The notes below the pieces were generated by a model that did not search any database, was not told the DNA's origin, and saw only the letters and a list, made by a program, of their open reading frames with translations. Shown in pieces: positions 1-8,428 of a stretch of 64,000 bases of DNA; position 1 is the first letter of the stretch, and every line of letters starts with the position of its first letter. Source of the stretch: Pseudomonadota bacterium (GTDB taxonomy: Bacteria; Pseudomonadota; Gammaproteobacteria; Steroidobacterales; Steroidobacteraceae). The position numbers were made by a program, and so were the translations under genes. The DNA is taken from contig JANYAE010000081.1 of assembly GCA_025355105.1 (NCBI GenBank), positions 1 through 64,000 of the forward strand, given 5' to 3'.

Positions 1-222
1 CGCGATCGCGGCGACCACGGCGTCGTCACCCAGGGCCGTGCGACGCAGGGTCCCGGCGAGGGCCGCCGAGCGCAGCGTGTCGAGCTCGGCGCGGATGGCG
101 CCGAGCACCAGCGACCGGCCGGCGGCGGCGGCCAGCGCCGCGAGCGGCGCGAGCGCGAGCACGCGGTCAACCGACGGCAGGTCCGCGGCGGTGGCGGGGG
201 AGTCAGCGCGGACCGAAGCCAC
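1..222 (-). CDS. selA: SelA, L-seryl-tRNA(Sec) selenium transferase (N-terminal part, cut by window edge)
   Basis: Reading leftward from a GTG at 222, three bases past the fdhE stop, an open frame of 74 codons runs off the window. It begins MASVRADSPATAADLPSVDR, then an Ala/Leu-rich helix and a segment LGAIRAELDTLRSAALAG. The LPSVDR followed by an Ala-rich helix and RAELDTLR matches the N-terminal domain of bacterial SelA. In that family the enzyme is PLP-dependent and converts Ser-tRNA(Sec) to Sec-tRNA(Sec) using selenophosphate. Its position directly behind a selenoprotein formate dehydrogenase makes functional sense. The PLP domain lies outside the window, so the call rests on the N-terminus plus context. 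Confidence 0.75.
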   Translation of the reverse strand, partial: MASVRADSPATAADLPSVDRVLALAPLAALAAAAGRSLVLGAIRAELDTLRSAALAGTLRRTALGDDAVVAAIA

Positions 223-225
223 AAC

Positions 226-1143
226 TCAGCCCGGACTCTGCCAGAGCAAGGGATTGCCGCTCGCGCGATGGAAGCCGGCCTCGGTGAGCAGCAGGTCCAG
301 CGCGATGCTCGCGACGTCATCCGCCACGGCATCGACGGCCGGGTCATGTTCCTGGTAGAAGATCTTGCGGTAGCCATGGCAGCTGTCGCAGGACTCCGCT
401 CGGATCGCGGCGGATCCCCCTTCGATCGAGTGGTATGCGACGCCGGTCGTCGCGCTGCACTGGGTACACTCGATGCGCACGCGGTGCCACTCGGTGGCGC
501 ACAGCGCGCAGTGCAGGTAGCGATAGCCCGCATACGGCGCGCCGGTGCGCACGATGCTCGCGACCGGCAGCGTGCCGCACACCGGGCAGACGCCGGAGGA
601 CTCCGGCACGCCGACGTCGTCCGCCACGAGGCGCGCCGCCATCGCCACCCAGTAGACCTGCAGCGCCGCCATGATCAGCGGCGCCGCGGCCGCGTCGCCG
701 ACCGCGACCTCGACGGCCAGCAGGCGGTCAGCCTGCGCGTCGAGCGCCTCGGCGCTGCGCGTTGCGAGCCGCTCGCACGCCGCTGCCACCGCCGGCGGGT
801 AGTTGCCGGCTGCCACCGCCGTCCGCAGCGCATCGAGCACGCCGCGCCATGCGGAGCTTCGCGCCTCACCGAGGGCCGGGATGACCGGCATCCCGTGATG
901 CCGCGCGGCCGCTCGCCGCGACTCATTCGGCAGCGTGACCTCAAGCGACTGCAGTGCCGCATGCTGTGCCGCGGCCAGCGTTGCGAGCAGCTCGAGGTAG
1001 CCCTGCAGCGCGTGGCCGCGGCTCAGGGCGCCGAGCCGCTCGGCACGCGCGGCGAACACGCGGCTGCGATCGGGCAGTCTCAGGCGGGGGACGGAGCGGG
1101 AGGCAAGCGCCTCGATCTGGCCGGGCTCAAGGATCCGCTGCAC
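226..1143 (-). CDS. fdhE: Formate dehydrogenase accessory protein FdhE
   Basis: This 305-residue protein has the FdhE layout: a helical N-terminal half and a C-terminal zinc/iron-binding part with four CxxC pairs (about C186/C189, C212/C215, C226/C229, C252/C255; motifs CPVCG, CALC, CTQC, CDSC). FdhE proteins are cytoplasmic rubredoxin-like factors needed for activity of respiratory formate dehydrogenases after assembly. The start used is GTG at 1143; no strong ribosome site is visible, so it could be slightly off. It follows fdoI by 60 bases on the same strand and precedes selA by 3, consistent with one transcription unit. Confidence 0.93.
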   Translation of the reverse strand: MQRILEPGQIEALASRSVPRLRLPDRSRVFAARAERLGALSRGHALQGYLELLATLAAAQHAALQSLEVTLPNESRRAAARHHGMPVIPALGEARSSAWRGVLDALRTAVAAGNYPPAVAAACERLATRSAEALDAQADRLLAVEVAVGDAAAAPLIMAALQVYWVAMAARLVADDVGVPESSGVCPVCGTLPVASIVRTGAPYAGYRYLHCALCATEWHRVRIECTQCSATTGVAYHSIEGGSAAIRAESCDSCHGYRKIFYQEHDPAVDAVADDVASIALDLLLTEAGFHRASGNPLLWQSPG

Positions 1144-1203
1144 TTCGGTACACCGGCGGCACGCGGGAGACCGCTCTCCCAGTATAGCGCCGCCGGCCGG
1201 TGG

Positions 1204-1848
1204 TCACCGTCCGCCGGACGGCCGGATCATTTCGCGGAACCAGGCGCGGTGGTGCTTGAAGGCCCAGCCGATCGTCACGGTGCCGCCCGTCATGGCCGCC
1301 ACGCTGCCCTTGACCCAGACCGCCGCGGCGACGTGGACGATGATGCCAACGACGAGCACGAAGGCCGCGAAGGCATGCAGCAGGGCGCTGAAGCGGATGA
1401 CGCCGATCGCGAAATAGTTCGAGAAGTAGACGCGCCAGATCACGATGCCGGTGGCGAATAGCGCGAGCAGGGCGGCGGCCAGCACGTAGGTCAGGATCTT
1501 CTGACCGGCGTTGTAGCGGCCGACCTCCGGGAGGCGGTCCTCGCGCTTGTCGACGACGTCGCGCATCGCCCTGAGCCACGCGCGGTCCCGCGGCTCGAGG
1601 CGGTTGTGGTGCCACAGCGGTCGCACGAAGGCGTAGAACGCAAGGCTCATCGCGAGGCCGGCGAACGGATGCAGGACCACGCTCCAGGCACCGCCGCCGA
1701 GCACGCCGCCCAGCCAGAAGAGCGCGGGATGGAACAGCGCGAGTCCCGACGCCGCCGCGCAGACGAACAGGATCGCGACCAGCCAGTGGCGGAGGCGCTC
1801 GGCCGGCGTGTATCGGACCAGGACGTCGGGCGAGTGCCGATCAGACAT
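1204..1848 (-). CDS. fdoI: Formate dehydrogenase-N/O gamma subunit, cytochrome b556
   Basis: This 214-residue integral membrane protein has four hydrophobic segments and the [11 protein letters not shown] start typical of FdnI/FdoI. Conserved histidines (RHW near 20, HPF near 60, LLHAF and IVHVAA in the third and fourth helices) are the expected haem b ligands. In the family it takes electrons from the beta subunit and reduces quinone. Its ATG overlaps the end of the beta-subunit gene by 8 bases, indicating translational coupling. Length agrees with the E. coli subunits. Confidence 0.93.
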   Translation of the reverse strand: MSDRHSPDVLVRYTPAERLRHWLVAILFVCAAASGLALFHPALFWLGGVLGGGAWSVVLHPFAGLAMSLAFYAFVRPLWHHNRLEPRDRAWLRAMRDVVDKREDRLPEVGRYNAGQKILTYVLAAALLALFATGIVIWRVYFSNYFAIGVIRFSALLHAFAAFVLVVGIIVHVAAAVWVKGSVAAMTGGTVTIGWAFKHHRAWFREMIRPSGGR

Positions 1849-2746
1849 GGGTCTGCTCCTTCTCGCGCTCGGCCTGATCCTCGTCCTCGTCGCGGGTCTC
1901 GTTGGGACCGACCCGGACGTAGTTCAGGAAGCCGGCGAGCGCCACGAGTACCATCGTTCCGAGTGCCAGCGGCTTGGTCGCGCCCTTCCACAGCCGCACC
2001 ATCGGACTCACAGTGGGCTTCGCCGCGAGGCCGCTGTAGAGCCCCGGCTGGTCGGCGTGGTGCAGGACGTACATCACGTGCGTGCCGCCGACGCCGGCCG
2101 GGTCGTACAGTCCCGCCTGCTCGAAGCCACGCGACTTGAGGTCGACGACGCGCTCGGCCGCGTCGTGGGTCATCTGCTCCTTGGTGCCGTAGCTGATCGC
2201 GCCGGTCGGGCAGGCCTTGACGCAGGCCGGCTCGAGGCCGACGGCGACGCGGTCGGAGCACAGCGTGCACTTGTAGGCCTTGTGGTCGCGCTTCGAGATC
2301 CGTGGCACGTCGAAGGGGCAGCCGGTGACGCAGTAGCCGCAGCCGATGCAGTTCTCCTCGTGGAAGTCGACGATGCCGTTCGCGTACTGGACGATGGCGC
2401 CGGGCGCCGGACAGGCCTTGAGGCAGCCGGGGTCCTCGCAGTGCATGCAGCCGTCCTTGCGGATCAGCCACTCGAGGTCGCCTTTCGGGTTCTCGTATTC
2501 GCTGAAGCGCATCACCGTCCATGACTGCGGCGTGAGGTCACGCGGGTTGTCGTAGACGCCGGTGGTGGTGCCGATCTCGTCGCGCAGGTCGTTCCATTCC
2601 ATGCATGCGGTCTGGCAGGCCTTGCAGCCGATGCACTTGGAGGTATCGATCAGCTTCGCGACCTCAGGAGTCGCGGCAGCGCGCGCTGCGGGCGAGGGCG
2701 TCGTGGTGGCCGAGCGGCGGCGGATATCCAGTGATTGCAATGGCAT
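1841..2746 (-). CDS. fdoH: Formate dehydrogenase-N/O beta subunit, four [4Fe-4S] ferredoxin
   Basis: This 301-residue protein has four cysteine clusters for [4Fe-4S] centres: [35 protein letters not shown], and CTLCSD followed by CVKACP. A single C-terminal membrane helix ([19 protein letters not shown]) anchors it to the periplasmic face, as in FdnH. It relays electrons from the molybdopterin subunit to cytochrome b. The ribosome site AGGAGG lies over the stop codon of the catalytic gene, 9 bases upstream, so the two are tightly coupled. Confidence 0.95.
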   Translation of the reverse strand: MPLQSLDIRRRSATTTPSPAARAAATPEVAKLIDTSKCIGCKACQTACMEWNDLRDEIGTTTGVYDNPRDLTPQSWTVMRFSEYENPKGDLEWLIRKDGCMHCEDPGCLKACPAPGAIVQYANGIVDFHEENCIGCGYCVTGCPFDVPRISKRDHKAYKCTLCSDRVAVGLEPACVKACPTGAISYGTKEQMTHDAAERVVDLKSRGFEQAGLYDPAGVGGTHVMYVLHHADQPGLYSGLAAKPTVSPMVRLWKGATKPLALGTMVLVALAGFLNYVRVGPNETRDEDEDQAEREKEQTHV

Positions 2747-2755
2747 CGCCGCCTC

Positions 2756-5700
2756 CTAGGCCTTCTCTACCTTGACCAGGAACGCCTTGAACTCCGGCGT
2801 CTGCGTGTTGGCGTCACCGACGACCGGCGTCAGGGTGTTGGCGAGGAAGCCGGGCTTGGCGAGCCCCTTGAAGCCCCAGTGGATCGGCACGCCGACGGTA
2901 TGCACGGGCTTGCCCTCGATCGTCATCGGCCGGATGCGCTTGGTGACGACCGCGACCGCCCTGATGAAGCCGCGGTTCGAGCTGACCTTGACGCGGTCGC
3001 CGGCCCGGATGCCGAGCTCCTTGGCGTGCACCTCGCCGATCTCGACCAGCTGCTCCGGCTGCATGATCGCGTTCAGCCGCACGTGCTTGGTCCAGTAGTG
3101 GAAATGCTCGGTGAGGCGATAGGTCGTCGCGACGCAGGGGAATGCGTCCGCCGTGCCGAATGCCTCGCGGTCGCGCTTGAACACCCGCGCGGCGGGGTTG
3201 CTGGTCGCGCGTGGCTCCTTGGGGTGCAGCGGGTTGTAGCCGAGCGGGTTCTCGAAGGGCTCGTAGTGCTCGGGGAATGGCCCGTCGGCCATCCCGCCGC
3301 GGGCGAAGAATCGAGCGACTCCTTCCGGATTCATGATGAAGGGGCCCATCCCCTGCGCCGGGTCCTCGTCAGCCTTGAAATCCGGCACGTCGGCCCCGCC
3401 CCAGGCCTTGCCGTTCCACGCCACCAGTGACCTCGCGCGGTTGTACGGCTTTCCGGCCGGGTCACACGATGCACGGTTGTAGAGCACCCGGCGGTTGGCC
3501 GGCCACGCCCACGCCCAGTTGCGGGTCTGGCCGATCCCGGTCGGATCGGAGTTGTCGCGCCGCGCCATCAGATTGCCGGCCTCGGTCCAGGCACCGCAGA
3601 AGATCCAGCAGCCGCTCGAGGTCGTGCCATCGTCGCGCAGCTCGCCGAAGCCGGAGAGCTGCTCGCCGGCCTTGCGGATCAGCTTGGTCTTGTCCTTCGG
3701 GTCGTAGAGATCCGCCAGCGCCCGGCCGGAGTACTCGCGTGCGAGCTCCTCAGGACTCGGCTCCTCACGCCGCGCATACGGCCAAGACAGCTTGACGATC
3801 GGATCCGGAAAGGCGCCGCCGTCCGCCTCATAGAGGCGCCGCAGCCGCGTGTAGAGCCCGGCCATGATCGCGATGTCGGTGCGCGCCTCGCCGGGCGGGT
3901 CCGCGCCCTTCCAGTGCCACTGCAGCCAGCGCGAGGAGTTGGTGAGCGCGCCGTCCTCCTCGGCGAAACAGGAAGTCGGCAGCCTGAACACCTCGGTCTG
4001 GATCTTCGACGAGTCGACGTCGTGGTGCTCGCCGAAGTTCTTCCAGAACTCCGAGGTCTCGGTCGCCAGCGGGTCCATGACGACGAGGAACTTCAGCTTG
4101 CTGAAGCCCTCGGTCATCTTCGCCTTGTTGGGCGCGGCCGCGAGCGGATTGAAGCCCTGGCAGATGTAGCCGTTCATCTTGCCGTCGGCCATGAGCTCGT
4201 AGACCTGCAGCATGTCGTACATCTTGTCGAGCTTCGGCAGGTAGTCGAAGCCCCAGTGATTCTGCTCGGTCGCCGCGTCGCCCCACCAGGCCTTCATCAG
4301 GCTGACGTGGAACTTGCCGTAGTTCTGCCAGTAGCTCATTTGGTTCGGCCGCAGCGCCTTGGGCGCGCGCGCGGTGATGTAGGCGTCGAAGTCCTGCTCG
4401 GCCTGGCCAGGCAGCGTCAGGTAGCCCGGCAGCAGGTTCGACATCAGGCCAAGGTCGGTGAGCCCCTGGATGTTGGAATGGCCGCGCAGCGCGTTCATGC
4501 CGCCACCGGCGACGCCGATGTTGCCGAGCAGCAGCTGGACCATCGCCGCCGTGCGGATGATCTGCGAGCCGGTGGAATGCTGCGTCCAGCCGAGCGCGTA
4601 CATGATCGTCATGGCGCGCGTCGTCGTCGAGGTCGAGCCGATCAGCGCCGCGGCCTCGAGGAACTTCGCCTTGGGCGTGCCGCATACCCGCTCGACGAGC
4701 TCCGGCGTGTAGCGCGCGTAGTGTTCCTTCAGCAGGTTGTAGACGCAGCGCGGGTGAGCGAGCGTCGGGTCTGCCTTGACGAAGCCGTCCGGCCCGCGCT
4801 CGTAGTCCCAGCTCGTCCGGTCATACTTGCGCTTGCTTTCGTCGTAGCCCGAATACAGCCCGTCGACGAAGCCGTAGTCCTCACGGACGATGAACGTGAG
4901 GTCGGTGTAGTTGGTGACGTATTCGCGCTGGACCTGGTCCTTGGACAGCAGTTCGTTGATGAGCGCCCCGAGCAGCACGATGTCGGTGCCGGCGCGGATC
5001 GGCAGGTACAGGTCGGCGACCGAGGCCGAGCGCGTGAAGCGCGGATCGATGACGATCAGCTTGGCCTTGTTGTGGGCCTTCGCCTCGATGACCCACTTGA
5101 AGCCGCACGGGTGCGCCTCGGCGGCGTTGCCGCCCATGATCAGTACGACGTCGGCATTCTTGATGTCGACCCAGTGATTCGTCATCGCTCCACGGCCAAA
5201 CGTCGGGGCAAGACCTGCCACCGTCGGGCCGTGTCACACACGCGCCTGATTGTCGAATGCGAGGACGCCGAGGCTGCGCATGACCTTGTGGGTCAGGTAG
5301 CCGACCTCGTTGCTGCTGGCGGAGGCGGCCAGCATGCCGGTCGTGAGCCAGCGGTTGACGGTGAGTCCGTCCGCCGTCTTCGCGACGAAGTTTGCGTCGC
5401 GATCGGCCTTCATGAGCCGCGCGATGCGGTCGAGCGCATCGTCCCACGAGATTGCTTGCCACTCGGAGGAACCTGGAGGTCGGTACTCAGGGTGCTGCAA
5501 CCGGCTCGGGCTATGGATGAAATCGATGAGGCTCGCGCCCTTCGGGCACAGCGTGCCGCGGTTCACCGGGTGGTCCGCATCGCCCTCGATGTGGAAGATC
5601 GACGCCTTGGCATTCTTTGCCTTGTCGCCGAGGCTGTACATCACGATGCCGCACGCGACCGCGCAGTACGGGCAGGTATTGCGCGTCTCGGTGGCCCGCG

Positions 5701-5824
5701 CGAGCTTGAATTCTCGGACTTCGGCGATCGCCGGCTCCGGCGTGAAGCCGAGCAGCGCGATGCTGGACCCCGCCAGGGTCGCGCCGGTGACCTTCAGGAA
5801 TTCCCGTCTCGTGACCTGTGCCAT
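2756..5824 (-). CDS. fdoG: Formate dehydrogenase-N/O catalytic subunit, selenoprotein (Sec at in-frame TGA)
   Basis: The gene is one frame of 1022 residues broken by a single TGA at 5234-5236. Before it the protein ends DNQARV; after it comes HGPTV then AGLAPTFGRGAMTNHW, exactly the context of Sec196 in E. coli FdnG, so the TGA is read as selenocysteine (U197). The N-terminus has a twin-arginine signal (TRREFLKV), then CPYCAVACG and GTLCPKG for a [4Fe-4S] cluster, then the molybdopterin domains. The enzyme oxidises formate in the periplasm. ATG at 5824 has GAGGT 7 bases upstream. A hairpin fitting a bacterial SECIS follows the TGA. Total length is close to FdnG (1015). selA nearby supports Sec decoding. 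An annotator ignoring Sec would split this into two genes. Confidence 0.96.
5191..5233 (-). promoter_or_regulatory. Bacterial SECIS element of fdoG
   Basis: Immediately 3' of the UGA the mRNA can fold into a hairpin. A 7-bp lower stem CACGGCC (5233-5227) pairs with GGCCGUG (5197-5191). An apical stem GGCA/UGCC (5219-5216 with 5210-5207) closes a GGUCU loop. A short apical stem with a GGUCU-type loop at this distance from UGA is what SelB recognises in E. coli fdhF/fdnG. The fold is my reading; no energy calculation was done. Confidence 0.85.
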
Positions 5825-5973
5825 GAGCTGTACCTCGCGGGCGACGCCGCGCTTTCAGTCTAGGCCGCGATGATCAGCGCGACAAGCGCGGGCGGCGAGC
5901 GCTGCCGCTTGCGAGCAGAATCTCGCGCGCTTGCGATTGCGAGTCGTTGCGCGATGTTGCGCCGCAACACGCG

Positions 5974-6594
5974 TCACGCGCGGGCGGGCCAGGGATCAGC
6001 CCACGCCGGCAGCCGTTTCAGACGGTCGAGCCATGCCACGATATGCGGGAAAGCCGCCAGCGGAATCTCCGCCTCCTGCCAGTACCTGGCCATCGCGCCG
6101 AGGCGAAAGTCCGCGATCGTCAGCCGAGCGCACGCCACATAGGCCTGCCCGGCGAGATTCGCATCGAGCACTGCGGCATGTCGGACCAGGTCCGGGACGG
6201 CCGATCTCAGGGAGTCGCGGTCCGCAACGCCGATATCGAACGTCGCCTTGACGATGTGCTCGAAGTAGAAGGGACCGACCGCGGGTGCCCAGTGGCAGTC
6301 GTTCCACGACAGCCAACGCAGCACCTCGATCTGCTCGACGGGACGCTGTGCTGGCCACAGGTCGGAGCCCGCCTGGATGCTCAAGTAGGCCATGATCGCC
6401 GATGCTTCCCACAGCACGGTGTCGCCGTCCACCAGCGTCGGCGCTTTCCGATTCGGATTGAGGCGGGCGTACTCGGGTGCCTTCAGTGCGCCGGCCTTCG
6501 CGTCGAGCTCCAGGAACGTCGCGTTGATAGCGAGGTGCTTGGCGAGAGCCAGTACCTGGAGCGGGGCCTGAGCCCTGATCCAATAGATTCTCAA
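5974..6594 (-). CDS. Glutathione S-transferase family protein
   Basis: This 206-residue protein has a thioredoxin-like N-terminal half (MRIYWIRAQAPLQVLALAKH, then NPNRKAPTLVDGDTVLWEASAI, which carries the cis-Pro and the E-S/A glutathione-binding pair) and an all-helical C-terminal half with LTIADFRLGA, the usual GST helix-6 capping motif. No active-site Cys is evident near the N-terminus. The substrate is unknown. It lies 34 bases downstream of a YCII gene on the same strand, so the two may be co-transcribed. Confidence 0.85.
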   Translation of the reverse strand: MRIYWIRAQAPLQVLALAKHLAINATFLELDAKAGALKAPEYARLNPNRKAPTLVDGDTVLWEASAIMAYLSIQAGSDLWPAQRPVEQIEVLRWLSWNDCHWAPAVGPFYFEHIVKATFDIGVADRDSLRSAVPDLVRHAAVLDANLAGQAYVACARLTIADFRLGAMARYWQEAEIPLAAFPHIVAWLDRLKRLPAWADPWPARA

Positions 6595-6628
6595 GGGGTT
6601 CTCCTGAAGTGGGACTCAGGCGCTCCGC

Positions 6629-6985
6629 TCAACCGGGAGGCGAGGCGAAGCTGCGCAACTCGCAGGTGCCCTCCCAGCCCGGGAAGAGGTCCTTGTGCAG
6701 CGTCATGAACTCGAGCGCCGCGCTCAGCGCCTCCTGCTTGTCGTTCAACTCGAACACGGCGTAGCCGCCGACGACCTCCTTGGCCTCGGTGAAAGGGCCA
6801 TCGATCACCCGCAGCTGGCCGTCGGCGACGCGCACCTGCGCGCCCATCGCGAGTGGCGTCAGACCGCCGCTGTAGAGCATGCGGCCCGCAGTGATCTCCC
6901 GCACGGCGAGCTGATGCATGGCATCGACGAGCGCTGGCGGTGGCGGGCCGGTGTGACTCGACTTGACGATAAACATGAAGCGCAT
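6629..6985 (-). CDS. YCII-related (DGPF-type) protein
   Basis: Starting at ATG 6985 (AGAGGAC about 8 bases upstream) this 118-residue protein begins MRFMFIVKSS and carries the DGPFTEAKEVVGGYAVFE motif of the YCII/DGPF family, a dimeric alpha-beta barrel fold. The open frame continues further upstream but that extension is basic and low-complexity, so the internal ATG is preferred. DGPF proteins are often next to ECF sigma factors; none is adjacent here. Biochemical role unknown. Confidence 0.85.
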   Translation of the reverse strand: MRFMFIVKSSHTGPPPPALVDAMHQLAVREITAGRMLYSGGLTPLAMGAQVRVADGQLRVIDGPFTEAKEVVGGYAVFELNDKQEALSAALEFMTLHKDLFPGWEGTCELRSFASPPG

Positions 6986-7608
6986 GGTGGACGTCCTCTG
7001 AATGATGAGCTGCCCGCAGCCAACACGGCCGCTCAGTCTCCTGACTGAGACGACGAACGACCGCGGCCGAAATCGACATCCCGGCGCCGGGTTGCATGCG
7101 GCGCGTAGCGGTAGCGCCGGGCGCCGCGGATCAGCCGCGACAGCCAGCGGAATCGACCGCGAGGGCGGTGCGCGCAGCCGCGTTGCCGCCGGAGTCGTGC
7201 CCGGCGCGGTTCGATGCCGCGTCGCAGCGCCGCCTGCTTTGTCTGCGCTACGGTGGCTGTCCGCGTCCATTCCTCGTCGGGCGAGCCCGTCGCCGCCGCG
7301 CGTCGCGACCGCAGCCGTGCGGTGCGTCACGTGCATTCTCTACGCGGCGCCCGGCGCCGCCAGCACGGCGATTTCGCCCGGCGCGACTTCGCACCACCGC
7401 GGTCGCTGGCGCTGGCCTACCGCGTGCTGCTGCTTCGCCGAGTCACCGGCGGGCAGGTCTGCGCGCATCAGGGCACTGGCGCGATCTGCGGCGAACCTCG
7501 TCAGCGTCGTGGTCGCTGAGCTGCTGCCACAGCTGTTTGGGCGATCAGCACCGACCCGCATCTGTTCGCGCTGCCGGCGCGGCGAGCCGCGCCGGCGCCG
7601 GCGTCCGT
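6986..7608. other. Intergenic stretch, no supported gene
   Basis: About 620 bases between the YCII gene and the barrel protein, both on the minus strand. All frames give Arg/Ala/Pro-rich translations typical of antisense high-GC sequence. Apart from the hairpin at 7573-7596 I see no gene, repeat or RNA here. Confidence 0.6.
7573..7596 (-). terminator. GC hairpin after the barrel-protein gene
   Basis: Perfect 11-bp inverted repeat GCCGGCGCGGC / GCCGCGCCGGC with a 2-base centre, 12 bases past the stop of the minus-strand gene at 7609. There is no U-tract, so intrinsic termination is plausible but unproven. Confidence 0.4.
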
Positions 7609-8163
7609 TCAGAAGTGGAAATTGACTCCAACCGCAACCTGGTCGGCCGTGTAGTAGAAGCCCGTGTTGCTGCCGTCGTTCACCCGGACCCATTCGAGCG
7701 TCAGTGCCGCCTCGTTGCCGACCTTCAGTTCCGCGCCGACGCCGTACGAAAAGCCGGTGTCGGTCGTGTTGAAGTCCGGGTAGTTGTGGCGCAACTGCGT
7801 GCCCGCGATGCCGGCAAGGCCGTAGGCCGAGAAGTTCGGCGTCAGCGGCAGGATTCCCTTGGCGTACGCGGCGTAGAGCATCTGAACGCTCGTGCTCGTG
7901 CCGTTGACCTCGTCGCGGTTGACGCCGCCGCCGATCCGCCCTTCGAAGGCCAGGTACTTGTTGACGTTCTGGCCGAGGCGCGCCTCCACGATCGCCGGAC
8001 GCATCGTATCCAGGCCGTCCTCCTTGTAGATCAGCTGACCGGCACTCGCGCCGAAGTACATGCCGCTGCCGTACGTCGACCGCGCGTAGCGCTCGTCCGC
8101 GTGCGCTGCGGCGCAAGCCAGCGTCACGAGTCCGACACCGATCGTCGCTAGCGTCCTGTTCAT
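7609..8163 (-). CDS. Small outer-membrane beta-barrel protein (porin-family)
   Basis: From ATG 8163 the 184-residue product starts with a clear Sec signal peptide (MNRTLATIGVGLVTLACAAAHA, cut before DERYARS). It continues as alternating amphipathic strands and ends in GVNFHF, with the terminal aromatic residue typical of outer-membrane barrels. Size and pattern fit an eight-stranded OmpA/OmpW-like barrel. The ligand or role is not evident. The frame is open further upstream, but the signal peptide fixes the start. Confidence 0.75.
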   Translation of the reverse strand: MNRTLATIGVGLVTLACAAAHADERYARSTYGSGMYFGASAGQLIYKEDGLDTMRPAIVEARLGQNVNKYLAFEGRIGGGVNRDEVNGTSTSVQMLYAAYAKGILPLTPNFSAYGLAGIAGTQLRHNYPDFNTTDTGFSYGVGAELKVGNEAALTLEWVRVNDGSNTGFYYTADQVAVGVNFHF

Positions 8164-8428
8164 GCCTGTCTCCGTCAGTGAGTGCCACCCGGCGGCGCCC
8201 GCACATCGTGTACGACGTCCGCAGACCGCGCCGTTCACACCTGGTCGGCGCCCGGTTACCGGGACGCGACAGGTGGCTGGGTCGCACGATGACGCGGTCC
8301 GCCTGAACGGTCGGTGAACGTGCCTCGACCGCGAAAGAATGCAGCTGCCGGCGCGGCGCCTGCGGTAGGTCGCCCGACTCAGGAGGCGGCGAGCATCCCG
8401 ATCCGCGCGCGAGCTCGTGGACGCGACG

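Noticed and set aside
5234-5236. Frameshift or nonsense mutation splitting the formate dehydrogenase gene
   Set aside because: The TGA is at the exact Sec position of FdnG, the frame is preserved on both sides, and a SECIS-like hairpin and selA are present.
3914-5863. A 649-codon plus-strand frame opposite the formate dehydrogenase gene
   Set aside because: It is antisense to a gene with clear family motifs; the translation is Arg/Val/Asp-rich with no recognisable domain, a common effect in GC-rich codon use.
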